Below, piece after piece: positions 47,328 to 56,344 of a stretch of 64,000 bases of DNA. Location of the stretch: assembly GCF_007859915.1 (NCBI RefSeq), contig NZ_SJPM01000011.1, positions 62,001 to 126,000 on the forward strand, in the 5' to 3' direction. The first letter of the stretch is position 1. Every line of letters begins with the position of its first letter. The notes beneath the pieces were generated by a model. That model was given only the letters and a program-made list of their open reading frames with translations. It was not told the origin of the DNA and ran no database searches. The position numbers were made by a program, and so were the translations under genes. This DNA is from Neorhodopirellula pilleata (GTDB lineage: Bacteria; Planctomycetota; Planctomycetia; Pirellulales; Pirellulaceae).

Positions 47328-47401
47328 GTGATGAATGAGTGCTTCCGAAACTCTTGGCGAGTTTCGCCACCCTCAGGAACCGTGGCAGAACGCTCGCGGG
47401 C

Positions 47402-47507
47402 TGTTGATTTAATTAGCCGTACCGCGTTAGCGGCGGTTAACCGGACGCCAACCGGGGCTAACGCCCTTCGGCTAATCGTTGCATTGCTGAATCCGACTAA
47501 ACCAACA
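47402..47507. repeat. 106-bp composite repeat element, copy C (different core)
   Basis: Ends TGTTGATTTAATTAGCCG and GACTAAACCAACA are the same terminal pair as in copies A and B, with flanks GGGC and GCCC. The core is an unrelated palindrome: TTAGCCGTACCGCGTTAGCG facing CGCCAACCGGGGCTAACGCC and CGGCTAA. It lies between the convergent ends of the ABC permease and the WecG-type gene. Confidence 0.8.
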
Positions 47508-47512
47508 GCCCA

Positions 47513-48334
47513 CTAGCCGAACAACAGGTCTTGCTTGGGTGGCGTCCCGTCGCTTGGGTTCTTGCGATACAACCCCAGTTTCTGCAACATCAACAACGAA
47601 GCGTAAGCAGGGTTCAGATACAGGTATCGTCGCCACAAACGCGACGGTTCGCGGGTGAGCCGAAAGAGCCACTCCAATCCCGCATCTTGCATCCACGGTG
47701 GTGCTTGTTGCAACGTGCCGGCGTGAAACGCGAACGCCGCTCCGACCGCGATCAATGGCATGCGAAGATGCGGTTTCATTTCGTATGCAAAGATTTCTTG
47801 GCGAGGGCATCCCAAACCCACGAAGCACATTCGGGCTCCGCTGGCGGTGATCTCGGCGGCCAGTTCGTCACGTTCTTGAGCGTTGATTCGGCGAAACGCG
47901 GACGCTCGTTTGCCGACGACTCGAAGGCCTTGAAAACGTTTCGACAGATTATCGGCGAATTGCGAAAGCATTTCTTCGGTCGCGCCGAACAGAAACACCG
48001 GCACATCGTTCTTCGCAGCCGCTTCGCACAACCTCAATGTTAGTTCGGGGCCGTAGACTCGATTTTGTAGTTTCCCGCCCGAAAAACGCTTCCCGTGCAA
48101 TGCGTTGATCGCCCAACGAACGGGCTGTCCGTCTGGGCAAACCAAATCGAATTGATTCAAACGATAAAAATGCTCTCGATCCAGTACACCGGTCATGACA
48201 CCATGAACAGCTAAGGCGGTCACGGTCATCGATCGTTTTTGCTTAGCTCCAGCGATGATCTTGTCAATCGCCGCATCGTAATCGATCGCGTTGACGCCGA
48301 TGCCAAGAATACTTTGTTTTCCGTAATCGAGCAT
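47513..48334 (-). CDS. WecG/TagA/CpsF family glycosyltransferase
   Basis: A 273-residue GT26 protein: ILGIGVNAIDYDAAIDKI, VCPDGQPVRWAINALHG, RVYGPELTLRLCEAA, VFLFGATEEMLSQFADNL and CFVGLGCPRQEIFAYEM. Family members add N-acetylmannosaminuronic acid or N-acetylmannosamine to a lipid-linked sugar. The C-terminal part (EWLFRLTREPSRLWRRYLYLNP) is the usual membrane-associating tail. It is the last gene of the minus-strand polysaccharide operon, 12 bp after the deacetylase gene. Confidence 0.93.
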   Translation of the reverse strand: MLDYGKQSILGIGVNAIDYDAAIDKIIAGAKQKRSMTVTALAVHGVMTGVLDREHFYRLNQFDLVCPDGQPVRWAINALHGKRFSGGKLQNRVYGPELTLRLCEAAAKNDVPVFLFGATEEMLSQFADNLSKRFQGLRVVGKRASAFRRINAQERDELAAEITASGARMCFVGLGCPRQEIFAYEMKPHLRMPLIAVGAAFAFHAGTLQQAPPWMQDAGLEWLFRLTREPSRLWRRYLYLNPAYASLLMLQKLGLYRKNPSDGTPPKQDLLFG

Positions 48335-48346
48335 GTTTCTGAACCG

Positions 48347-49324
48347 TCAGTTGAAGGCCTGTCCGAAAAGGGGGGCAACCGCGTTTTCAGTGGCGCAATC
48401 GGGTTGAACTTGTTTGATCATGGTAGTCACATCAAACTGGCTTGCGTACAACGACAAAGCCCATTTCATGAAATCAAGCTTGCGGGACCGGGTTGTTGTC
48501 ATGCCAGGCAAATACGCCATGTCCGAATCGTCTTCACAGCCCAAGAAATCGGGCGGATGCAACAGCAAAGACGGCGGCACGTCCAACCGTCGGCATGTCG
48601 CCAGCGCGGCTCGAAAGTAAGTTTTCGCCAGCGTCACGTTGAACCCGGCGATGAAATTCAGGTAGCTGAAATGAATTGGCGTTCGGATCAGCGGCATCAC
48701 CGTGACGGGAATCTCGCAAAGCGATCGACCCCGGATTTCCCGCAAATACGGTCGATTCGGTTTTCGCATCGACGCCATTCCGCCGTAAAGTTTTTTAGCT
48801 CGATCCCGCTGCTCACCTCGCAACCGGGTGCGTGCCAGGAACACCGCCCGGGCGATCGGAGCCATCGACGTTGGAAAAATCGACGCGTCGTAAAGATAGT
48901 TCCATTCTGTCAAAACACTCAGCACCTCGTCGGGACAACTGAACCCGGGCCCGCGAAAACCACGTGGTGGGCGACCGAAAGACGTCTCGATGGCGTGATG
49001 GGTTGATTCGATCTCGTCACGAATGGCGTCGGTATCGAGCGTGTGCATCCACGGCAAATGGTTGTACGAATGATTGGCCGGTTCCCAAGACTGGAGCGTG
49101 TTGAATCGCTCGATCGCATTGACGTCGTCGCTCGAACGCAGATCCCGCCCGACCAAGAAGACGGTTAACGGTAATTCGCATGACCCGAGCAGATCAATCA
49201 TCCGCTCGATCACCATTGGCAGGTAACTCGAGCAGTTCTCCCAATCATCGCGCCCGGCGGCACGCAAGTAGGCCCATTTGTTGTCCAAGTCAACCGAGAT
49301 GCTCGCGGCGGGACGCGTCGACAT
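48347..49324 (-). CDS. Polysaccharide deacetylase (NodB-like) family protein
   Basis: A 325-residue protein with the start ATG at 49324 (MSTRPAASISVDLDNKWAY); the codon before is a GTG. Metal-site motifs: SVDLD near residue 9 and NHSYNHLPW (HxxxH), then FRGPGFSCP and the late LLLHPPDFLG. Likely removes N-acetyl groups from, or otherwise edits, the exopolysaccharide, or acts on a lipid-linked intermediate. No signal peptide is seen, so it may act in the cytoplasm. The start overlaps the stop of the glycosyltransferase gene (TGATG). Confidence 0.87.
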   Translation of the reverse strand: MSTRPAASISVDLDNKWAYLRAAGRDDWENCSSYLPMVIERMIDLLGSCELPLTVFLVGRDLRSSDDVNAIERFNTLQSWEPANHSYNHLPWMHTLDTDAIRDEIESTHHAIETSFGRPPRGFRGPGFSCPDEVLSVLTEWNYLYDASIFPTSMAPIARAVFLARTRLRGEQRDRAKKLYGGMASMRKPNRPYLREIRGRSLCEIPVTVMPLIRTPIHFSYLNFIAGFNVTLAKTYFRAALATCRRLDVPPSLLLHPPDFLGCEDDSDMAYLPGMTTTRSRKLDFMKWALSLYASQFDVTTMIKQVQPDCATENAVAPLFGQAFN

Positions 49325-50598
49325 CACGAGGACTCGCCGACCTTGCGGATCGCGTCGATGAATCCGGCGGCGGATCGGGCGGGTGTGTAGGGTGCGACTG
49401 TTTTTTGGGCCTGTCGTCGCATCCCAGTGATGGCTTGATCTTCAGCGTCGAGGTAACGGCGAAGCACCAACGCGAGCGAACAATCGCCGTTGCCACTTCC
49501 AGACGATCCACTCGTGTGCAATGGATTGTAGCGCCAGCCGTTTTGGTCGTCGTCCACCAGAGTCGTTACCGCTTGAGCATAAACGCTGCCGATCACTGGC
49601 ATTCCGGCGTGCATCGCTTCGTTGACGACCAACAACCATTCGTCGGCTAAAGTCGGTGCCACGAGCGCACCGTGTTGTTGCATGAGTTCCGGCAGTCGCG
49701 AGGCGGGTTGGTTTCCCAGAACGTTGATCTGCAATCGAGTGTCCAAGGCACTCTGGAGCGAAATGGATTGTCCCCTGGCGAGTTGTTCGAGGTCGCTCCG
49801 GAGCGGGCCGTCACCGACGAACGTGATTTCGAGTCGTTCGTCGGCGTCTCGACAAAACTGATCCGCTTGACGGACTAATTGCAGGACACCTTTGCGATCG
49901 GTAAGTTGTCCGATGCAAATTAATCGGCGACGGACGGCAGCCTCGTCTCGTGGCGGAGGGTCCAAGAGCCAATGACGATCATCGGCCGCGTACGGGGCAT
50001 GAAAGAGTTTGCTTGGATCCGCACCGAGCCCGATCAGGTAGTCTCGACAGGATGGGCCGTTGTAGGTGATCGCGTCGGCTTGTCGAATCAAACGTTGGCG
50101 GACGCGGCGTCGGAACCACCCACGCCCCTGTTCGGTGTGTTCGCTCATGAATGTGGCCAAAATCAACTTCGTGCCACTGCGACGACAATAACGTGCCGCA
50201 GCTATCGAGCGCGCGCCGAGTTCGTGCGAGATCACGACGTCCGGCGACAACGTTTTCAATCGTCGTTTCGTGTCATAGGGGACATGCACGAATAGCGGAT
50301 CAGTGAAACCTGCGGCGCGGTGTTTCCAACGCCGTCGCAACGTGATGGTGTTTTGAACGTCCACGTCGAGCCCTGACCAATCGGGGCGAAATTGGCGATT
50401 CGGTTCGATCGGTGTGCTTAGCAAAATCTTCAGTCCGTCGAGGGACTGGGTTAATTCCTGCAACACGCGAACTTGGTAGAGCGGGATGTAATGAGTCAAA
50501 AACACCGCCCGGACTTTTAGCGGGGAGGTGATTTCAGACGTCTGCATCCGAACTGAATTCTTGGACGGACCTTGCGAACGGTCCCTCGGTGAACTCAT
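49324..50598 (-). CDS. Glycosyltransferase family 4-like protein
   Basis: A 424-residue protein. The ATG at 50598 (MSSPRDRSQGP) is chosen because an earlier start would overlap the sugar-transferase gene and adds only a low-complexity stretch. The GT-B fold is visible: VRAVFLTHYIPLYQVRVLQEL at the N-terminus, then a C-terminal nucleotide-sugar domain with RRLICIGQLTDRKGVLQLV, ITFVGDGPLRSDLEQL and APTLADEWLLVVNEAMHAGMPVIGS (the ExxG-type Glu region). Donor and acceptor are unknown. It belongs to the exopolysaccharide operon. Confidence 0.88.
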   Translation of the reverse strand: MSSPRDRSQGPSKNSVRMQTSEITSPLKVRAVFLTHYIPLYQVRVLQELTQSLDGLKILLSTPIEPNRQFRPDWSGLDVDVQNTITLRRRWKHRAAGFTDPLFVHVPYDTKRRLKTLSPDVVISHELGARSIAAARYCRRSGTKLILATFMSEHTEQGRGWFRRRVRQRLIRQADAITYNGPSCRDYLIGLGADPSKLFHAPYAADDRHWLLDPPPRDEAAVRRRLICIGQLTDRKGVLQLVRQADQFCRDADERLEITFVGDGPLRSDLEQLARGQSISLQSALDTRLQINVLGNQPASRLPELMQQHGALVAPTLADEWLLVVNEAMHAGMPVIGSVYAQAVTTLVDDDQNGWRYNPLHTSGSSGSGNGDCSLALVLRRYLDAEDQAITGMRRQAQKTVAPYTPARSAAGFIDAIRKVGESS

Positions 50599-50702
50599 GG
50601 TGTTTGATTCGCGAGTCTCGGATTTTGATTCGCAAGTCTCGGAGGAGTCGGTCGTGGAAGTAGCGGAGTTAAGCACAATGAATTGATCAAACGAGCGTCG
50701 GT

Positions 50703-51926
50703 TTATTCTCCGCCGCGCCCCGTCACGGGAACGACCACGGTGCGGGCGATCAATCGCAAATCCTGCAACAGTCCTGGTCGGTCGATGTAACGCAGGTCCA
50801 TCCGCATCCAATCATCAAACGTGGTCGCTTTGGATTTGTTGACTTGCCAAATGCAGGTCAATCCTGGGCGAACGTCCAAACGCCGACGATGCCATCGCTC
50901 GCAGGCGCGGCTTTCGTGCCAAGGTAGCGGACGCGGACCCACCAATGACATATCACCCAGAAGGACGTTGAACAACTGTGGCAATTCGTCCAAGCAAGTC
51001 GCTCGTAAAAAATGTCCGACTTTCGTAACCCGGGGATCTCGACTGATCTTGAATGCGGGACCATCTCGGTGACTGGCCACTCGCAACGATGCTTGCATTT
51101 TTTCTGCGTCGATGATCATCGACCGCAACTTATAGATTGTAAACGGTCGGCCGTTGAGTCCTTCTCGCGTTTGACAGAAGAACACCGGCCCTCCGTCGGT
51201 GAGTTTGATCGCCGCCATTGCGGCGAGGATGAAAGGGCTAGTCAGCAGCAAACCGGTCGTCGCGCCGACGAGATCCAATGTGCGTTTCATTGCTCGGGAC
51301 GTCCACGAAGGCCGATGCGTTAGTTCGTCGTCGACCACCGTGACGCGGCTCTCGCTAAGAGGCGCCGGGACTGCGCTCGAGCCGCTGTCGAATGAATGGG
51401 CAGGTTTGCGATCCCAAGAACTGTTACTTAAATCACTGCGCCGTCGGCTTCGACCGTTCTCATCGACGCCAACCAATTCGTCTTCGTTGCCAAACCCCTC
51501 TGGATCGTGAACTTGAAGACTCAGTTCGACGTTTAAATTGGAGGCGTTCATCAAGGTCGTTAAACGATCGAGAACCGCGCGACCACCCATCTCGGGAGTG
51601 TCGACCAAAAGTACACCGTAGCACGTTGATGAAAGGATTCCCTTCTCATCGGTCATGCGTAAGTTGTGGTGCAATAGGTCAATGACCTTGCGAGATTGTC
51701 GTCGATCTAGTTTGGTGTCCGCACCGTGTTTGCCGATTGATCGGATCTTCACCTGAAGCACGCAGAACGGGATCGTCCGACGGGTCGATCGAACGCGTTC
51801 TCGGGCCACTTCCCGTTCGAATTGGCGAGGCGAGAGCAATAGAACGCGTCGATTGCCAAGCGTCGAACTGGTCGGCCAAGCCAACCAGCCTTGATCTTTT
51901 GACCGTCGTTTGCGAAATGGGAACAA
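50703..51926 (-). CDS. Initiating sugar transferase with a degenerate GGDEF-like N-terminal domain
   Basis: A 407-residue protein. Residues ~210-407 form a bacterial sugar transferase: RTLDLVGATTGLLLTSPFILAAMAAIK (membrane hairpin), RSMIIDAEKM, DELPQLFNVLLGDMSLVGPRP and DVRPGLTCIWQVN. It places the first sugar-phosphate on undecaprenyl phosphate. Residues ~30-150 (IPFCVLQVKIRSIGKHG..., RMTDEKGILSSTCYGVLLVDT) match the layout of a GGDEF domain whose signature motif is lost; this is an inference. The usual four N-terminal membrane helices of WbaP types are absent. The start is a TTG at 51926 with AGGA 7 bp upstream. Confidence 0.88.
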   Translation of the reverse strand: MFPFRKRRSKDQGWLAWPTSSTLGNRRVLLLSPRQFEREVARERVRSTRRTIPFCVLQVKIRSIGKHGADTKLDRRQSRKVIDLLHHNLRMTDEKGILSSTCYGVLLVDTPEMGGRAVLDRLTTLMNASNLNVELSLQVHDPEGFGNEDELVGVDENGRSRRRSDLSNSSWDRKPAHSFDSGSSAVPAPLSESRVTVVDDELTHRPSWTSRAMKRTLDLVGATTGLLLTSPFILAAMAAIKLTDGGPVFFCQTREGLNGRPFTIYKLRSMIIDAEKMQASLRVASHRDGPAFKISRDPRVTKVGHFLRATCLDELPQLFNVLLGDMSLVGPRPLPWHESRACERWHRRRLDVRPGLTCIWQVNKSKATTFDDWMRMDLRYIDRPGLLQDLRLIARTVVVPVTGRGGE

Positions 51927-51972
51927 GGTGTCGTCCTAAGGATAATTGCGTCGTGAGTGCTTCGGTTTCGGG

Positions 51973-53760
51973 TCAGCGTGGCCGTGCGCTGGAAAATCCA
52001 TCAATGCTTTCATCGTCAGACAAAATCGAACTCGATGGCGAGTTCGATCCGGATTCGAATTTCGTTAAACCAATTTCCGCTGAATCGGAGCCTGGCAATT
52101 CATCAGTGGCGGTTATGGTCGGCACCGTGGCGACCGCCGATCGAGCTTGGCGTTTGGTGCGTTGCTGCGGTGCCAAAGCATCGTGTTCCATTTCGGTTCG
52201 AAACGTTCGTGAATCTTGGTCGGCGGAGTCTGCCGTTTGCCGGTTTCGGCGTGATTCAGTTCGTCGGACCGAACTCGTCGGCGAATCACGCAAGATCGCC
52301 TGAAGCAGTCCCAGCGACAATGCGAACAATGCTCCGACGACCGACAGCAACGCACGTTGGGGGCCCGCTTTCTTGAGGTTGAGTGTGGCACCTTGAATCA
52401 CGCTGACATCCGACATCAGGTTTTTGTCCAATTCGGCATTAACCCGTGCTTCTTCCAGCGACCGCGCGTGGCTGCGATAAGTGTCTTCAGCGATTTGGGC
52501 TTCCCAATCCAATCGAGACATGACCACGACGTCTTCATTGAGTCTTTGCAAATCCGCCTGGGTTGCTTCCAAACGTTCGACGATCGAATCGCGTCGACTG
52601 GCCAGGCCGACTGCTTTGGCGCGGACGGTTTGGAACTGGGTCTCAAGTTCTTGATAAACCGGATTGATGGCCTCTTGGCGTTCTTCTCGTTCACTGCGTT
52701 CGACTTCGGCCAATTGCTCGCTTTGGTTCATCTTCGCTTCGATGCGTTTGTAGCGAGGGTGCGAAGGGCTGAGTTTGGCGAGTTCTTCGCCATCTTGAAT
52801 CTGAACGTCGTACAGTTGGCTACGCATTTGATCGCCGGCCGCGTTGGCGATGCCCAACGTTTTGGCGACGGGCACCCATTGGTCGGTCGATTCGAGTTGG
52901 CGACGTAATTCTTCGGCTTGGCTGATCGCTTCAGCTAATTCGCTGTCGGCAGAACTGAGTTTCATCTCCAGGTCAATGATTCGCTCGCTCAAGGTCCGTT
53001 CGGCTGCGTCGGCACTCAACCAACCCATCTTGTTTCGGGTTTCCTGAAGTTCCCGCCGGGCGGCGATCGCCAATTCACGACTCTCACGTGCCTGCACGTC
53101 GAAGAATGCTTCGGAACCTTTGACCCGATGGGCTTCGACGTGATAGCTGCCGAATTCATCCATCACGGCTTGAACGATCGATTGAATCAACAACGGATCG
53201 TCTTCCTTGCCCGCGACCGCGACGGTGTAACCGTTCTTGGCGACCTGAATGTTGATTGCCTTTTGAACGGTCTTGATCGCCTTCTCACGTTCGAGTTGAG
53301 CGTCGTACTGTTGCGGAGTCAGATCACCGACTGTCTTTTCTTGACTGCCGGTTAACCAATCTAATTCCTTCATCTTCGCGCCGGCCAATTGACTGAACTC
53401 TTCGATCCAGTTTCGTGGTTGGTTGATTTTCTCAACGCCGACTCGCTCGACGGCACGCTCGGCAATCTCGCGACTTCCGATCATTTCACCAATGCTAACG
53501 ACCTCCGCCGTGCGGCTTTCTTGCATCGATACCGAGTTATTGGTCTTGGCGGTCGGATCGCCACCGAGGGCACCGCGTCCCAACCGGACGTACATCATCC
53601 CTTCGCTGCGATAATGGTTCGGCCAAATGACCAAAATCGAGACCACGGCGGTTGTTACCAAGATTGTTGTGAAGATCACCGACGGAATGCGACGCCGGAT
53701 CGAACGTAAAACGTCGCCGGGGGTGACCATCGCCCAAGATTCGGTTTCAATGTGGGACAT
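51973..53760 (-). CDS. Chain-length determinant (Wzz/GumC-like) polysaccharide export protein
   Basis: A 595-residue protein. The ATG at 53760 has GAAGG 8 bp upstream and is preferred over the upstream TTG at 53784. The first membrane helix (VIFTTILVTTAVVSILVIW) is followed by a Wzz-type periplasmic domain with a long coiled coil (~200-450), and a second helix (ALLSVVGALFALSLGLLQAIL) near residue 490. The C-terminal ~100 residues are polar and disordered-looking, without the tyrosine-kinase domain of Wzc. It controls length and export of the polymer. It is the first gene of the five-gene minus-strand cluster. Confidence 0.9.
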   Translation of the reverse strand: MSHIETESWAMVTPGDVLRSIRRRIPSVIFTTILVTTAVVSILVIWPNHYRSEGMMYVRLGRGALGGDPTAKTNNSVSMQESRTAEVVSIGEMIGSREIAERAVERVGVEKINQPRNWIEEFSQLAGAKMKELDWLTGSQEKTVGDLTPQQYDAQLEREKAIKTVQKAINIQVAKNGYTVAVAGKEDDPLLIQSIVQAVMDEFGSYHVEAHRVKGSEAFFDVQARESRELAIAARRELQETRNKMGWLSADAAERTLSERIIDLEMKLSSADSELAEAISQAEELRRQLESTDQWVPVAKTLGIANAAGDQMRSQLYDVQIQDGEELAKLSPSHPRYKRIEAKMNQSEQLAEVERSEREERQEAINPVYQELETQFQTVRAKAVGLASRRDSIVERLEATQADLQRLNEDVVVMSRLDWEAQIAEDTYRSHARSLEEARVNAELDKNLMSDVSVIQGATLNLKKAGPQRALLSVVGALFALSLGLLQAILRDSPTSSVRRTESRRNRQTADSADQDSRTFRTEMEHDALAPQQRTKRQARSAVATVPTITATDELPGSDSAEIGLTKFESGSNSPSSSILSDDESIDGFSSARPR

Positions 53761-54026
53761 CAACTCGCCTTCGTATGGGACCAATAGTGAACAATCATAA
53801 CGAGAAGGCTAATCATTTCGAGGAGGAGATCGGTCGGAACCGTGATATCATTGGATGATCGCGCCGGAAGTCCAGCACTAATGTTCTAGTTAGAGATGCG
53901 AATTTTGTGGTGCGATTTTTTGAAAAAAATGGGTAAAGACCCTTATGTTTGCTTAGGTTTTTGCAATAGGGCAGAATCGCGACCCAATTCATTTTGACGA
54001 CAACCGACCCGGCCAACGACACTGTT

Positions 54027-54722
54027 ATGATTCCACGTACTTGCGAACCGATTGCGGACGACCCTCTCGTCGAGGCGGAGATCTACCGCGACATGGACCA
54101 CACCATCGTTAATCGTCAGTTCGTTGACGATTTGATCTTGGGTGGCCCGGTCGGACCTTGGGTGGTCGACTTGGGGTGCGGCCCCGCCCATATTCCGATT
54201 CTGTTGTGCGAAGCGATTCAAGGAGACGGCGGCGAGACCCACTATCGCCCCGCCCAAGAACGCCTCCGAGTGATGGCTACCGACGTCGCCGTCGAAATGC
54301 TCGAAATCGCCAAGTTCGAAATCGAGATGGCCGGTCGCGTCGAACAGATCGAACTGCAGCAAATCGATTTAAACCAACCCAACGCGTTGCAGGCTGACAT
54401 CGCCGACACGTTGATGTGCAACACCGTCCTGCACCATTTGGACGATCCGACCAACGCCATTGGTTTGGCAATCCGAGCCGCCAAGCCGGGGGGGAGGTTG
54501 TTCGTTCGCGACCTGTTCCGACCGGCGAGCAGCGCCGAAGTCGAAGCTTTGGTCGAACAACATGGTGGCGAATCGTCTTCGGCTCAGCTGTTACGGCAGT
54601 CTTTGCACGCCGCCTTCACCTTGGATGAAATCCGAACGATCATCGCTCCCTTGGGCATCGAAGCCGAAGCGGTTCAAATAACGAGTGATCGACACTGGAC
54701 GATCGACTGGACCAAACCCTAG
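54027..54722 (+). CDS. Class I SAM-dependent methyltransferase
   Basis: A 231-residue protein with the start taken at the ATG at 54027; the TTG at 53994 is less likely. Motif I reads VVDLGCGPAHIPILL, then MATDVAVEMLEIAK, a post-II motif LMCNTVLHHLDDP and a motif III-like KPGGRLFVRDLFRP. The FTLDEIRTIIAPLGIEAEAVQITSDRHW tail is common in small-molecule methyltransferases. The substrate cannot be assigned. It is a single gene, divergent from the polysaccharide cluster. Confidence 0.85.
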   Translation: MIPRTCEPIADDPLVEAEIYRDMDHTIVNRQFVDDLILGGPVGPWVVDLGCGPAHIPILLCEAIQGDGGETHYRPAQERLRVMATDVAVEMLEIAKFEIEMAGRVEQIELQQIDLNQPNALQADIADTLMCNTVLHHLDDPTNAIGLAIRAAKPGGRLFVRDLFRPASSAEVEALVEQHGGESSSAQLLRQSLHAAFTLDEIRTIIAPLGIEAEAVQITSDRHWTIDWTKP

Positions 54723-54753
54723 TTTCTTACGCGAGCGGCAGCAATTTTCTGCG

Positions 54754-54811
54754 GTAGCGGGATTCGCAAGAATTCCAATTGCACTCGGGGAATTCTTGCG
54801 AATCCCACTAC
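54754..54811. repeat. 58-bp near-perfect palindrome (GGGATTCGCAAGAATTCC type)
   Basis: Arms GTAGCGGGATTCGCAAGAAT (from 54754, 23 bp in all) and GAATTCTTGCGAATCCCACT (to 54811) pair with a single G-T type difference around a 12-nt loop. It lies between the methyltransferase gene and thyA, 32 bp after the stop. It may be a miniature mobile element or a terminator-like hairpin without T-run. Confidence 0.88.
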
Positions 54812-54874
54812 CTTGGGTACTTTTTCTAATGCCACTCGTCTTACAATTCGTTTTCCCTCGTTCTGTTTCATTTC

Positions 54875-55687
54875 ATGCACGGCTACTTGCATCTGCTCGA
54901 CGAAGTTCTTCATGACGGCATCGATCGCGACGATCGAACCGGCGTCGGTACCCGGAGTTTGTTCGGCCGCCAAATGCGGTTTGATCTCTCTGAAGGCTTT
55001 CCGTTGTTGACGACGAAGAAACTTCATGTTCGATCCATCATCTACGAACTACTGTGGTTTCTTCGTGGCGACACCAACATTGCTTGGCTCAAAGAAAACG
55101 GCGTTCGGATTTGGGATGAATGGGCCGACGAACACGGGAACCTCGGACCGGTCTACGGTCATCAATGGCGAAGTTGGCCCGCTCCTGATCCCGAGCACCT
55201 CGAAGCCGCTCAAACGATCGACCAGATCGCTTGGGTAGAAAACGAAATTCGCACCAACCCGCAGTCACGCCGTTTGATCGTCTCGGCATGGAACGTCGCC
55301 GATGTGCCTCAGATGGCACTGCCACCTTGCCACTTAATGTTTCAGTTTTACGTCGCCAACGGAAAGCTCTCGTGCCAGCTTTATCAACGCAGTGCCGATC
55401 TGTTTTTGGGGGTCCCCTTTAACATCGCCAGCTACGGCTTGTTGACGATGATGATGGCCCACGTGACTGGATTGCAACCGGGTGAGTTCGTCCACACGCT
55501 CGGCGACGTCCACTTGTATTCGAATCACTTTGAGCAAGCCCGCGAGCAACTCACGCGGACCCCGCGCAAACGTCCGACGATGCTCATCAATCGGCCGGTT
55601 GATTCAATGAACGATTTCCAATACGAAGATTTCGAATTACTCGACTACGACCCTCATCCGCACATCAAAGCGAGCGTTGCGGTTTAA
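54875..55687 (+). CDS. thyA: Thymidylate synthase
   Basis: A 270-residue enzyme that methylates dUMP to dTMP with methylene-tetrahydrofolate. The sequence shows DRTGVGTRSLFGRQMRFDL, ELLWFLRGDTNI, GPVYGHQWRSW, the catalytic Cys152 in ALPPCHLMFQFYV, QRSADLFLGVPFNIASYGLL and LGDVHLYSNH, all intact. The length fits the E. coli-type ThyA. No dihydrofolate reductase gene follows in this window. Its last 23 bp overlap the end of the convergent hydrolase gene. Confidence 0.97.
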   Translation: MHGYLHLLDEVLHDGIDRDDRTGVGTRSLFGRQMRFDLSEGFPLLTTKKLHVRSIIYELLWFLRGDTNIAWLKENGVRIWDEWADEHGNLGPVYGHQWRSWPAPDPEHLEAAQTIDQIAWVENEIRTNPQSRRLIVSAWNVADVPQMALPPCHLMFQFYVANGKLSCQLYQRSADLFLGVPFNIASYGLLTMMMAHVTGLQPGEFVHTLGDVHLYSNHFEQAREQLTRTPRKRPTMLINRPVDSMNDFQYEDFELLDYDPHPHIKASVAV

Positions 55688-56330
55688 AACCAAAAAACGA
55701 TTCGATCAATCGATGAGTGTTAGGTTGCATCACCACTGATAAATGCGTTGCGGCAACGCGGTGCACAACCACACCGGAAAGATGCGAAACGTCGAGACGG
55801 CGTACGCCTAAATCGCAGGCCGCCCAGATGATCATTCGTCGCGGTGTCGCCGCATGTTGGTGAACTCCATCGTCAAGACGCACGCCACAATCAAGCGACT
55901 TCGATGCGAGTTCTGTGTTCGCGATGATCCTAATCTCAGGAACCAAATTTCCGGAGACCAAATGAATCGCGCGGGGGATGATTCCGCACGCCATCACCGG
56001 CGCGATCGACACGAGTGCGTTGACACGATGATCAGGGGTCCGCGCGATCGCTTGGCGAGCGACCCAGTCCCCGAAACTATGTGTGACCAAACCGTACCGT
56101 CCCGTATCAGAGAGGTCTCCGATCCGCTGAGCCAATCGCTCGATGCTGGCCTCGGTGTCACGAAAGACATAGCGGTCGCGCCAAACTTCCACTTCCACCG
56201 GGTACCGTTGCAATCGCCTCTTCAACGGCCAGAACGCTGACCGCGGTTCCAACAATCCAGGGATGAGCAAGATGCGATCGATCGAAGGCACGAGTGGATG
56301 ACCCTCGGAGGGACGGAACACGGAAGGCAA
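55665..56330 (-). CDS. Putative alpha/beta hydrolase (lipase-like)
   Basis: A 221-residue protein: ILLIPGLLEPRSAFWPLKRRLQRY at the N-terminus and a nucleophile elbow-like VTHSFGDWVARQAI (Ser in HSFGD instead of GHSMGG). ALVSIAPVMACG and a late VHRVAATHLSVV, with a candidate His, follow. It resembles small cytoplasmic lipases or PGAP1-like proteins. It begins 14 bp after hisA on the same strand, so it is probably co-transcribed, and its end overlaps thyA. Function unknown. Confidence 0.7.
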   Translation of the reverse strand: MPSVFRPSEGHPLVPSIDRILLIPGLLEPRSAFWPLKRRLQRYPVEVEVWRDRYVFRDTEASIERLAQRIGDLSDTGRYGLVTHSFGDWVARQAIARTPDHRVNALVSIAPVMACGIIPRAIHLVSGNLVPEIRIIANTELASKSLDCGVRLDDGVHQHAATPRRMIIWAACDLGVRRLDVSHLSGVVVHRVAATHLSVVMQPNTHRLIESFFGFKPQRSL

Positions 56331-56344
56331 GCGAATGACGCGAA

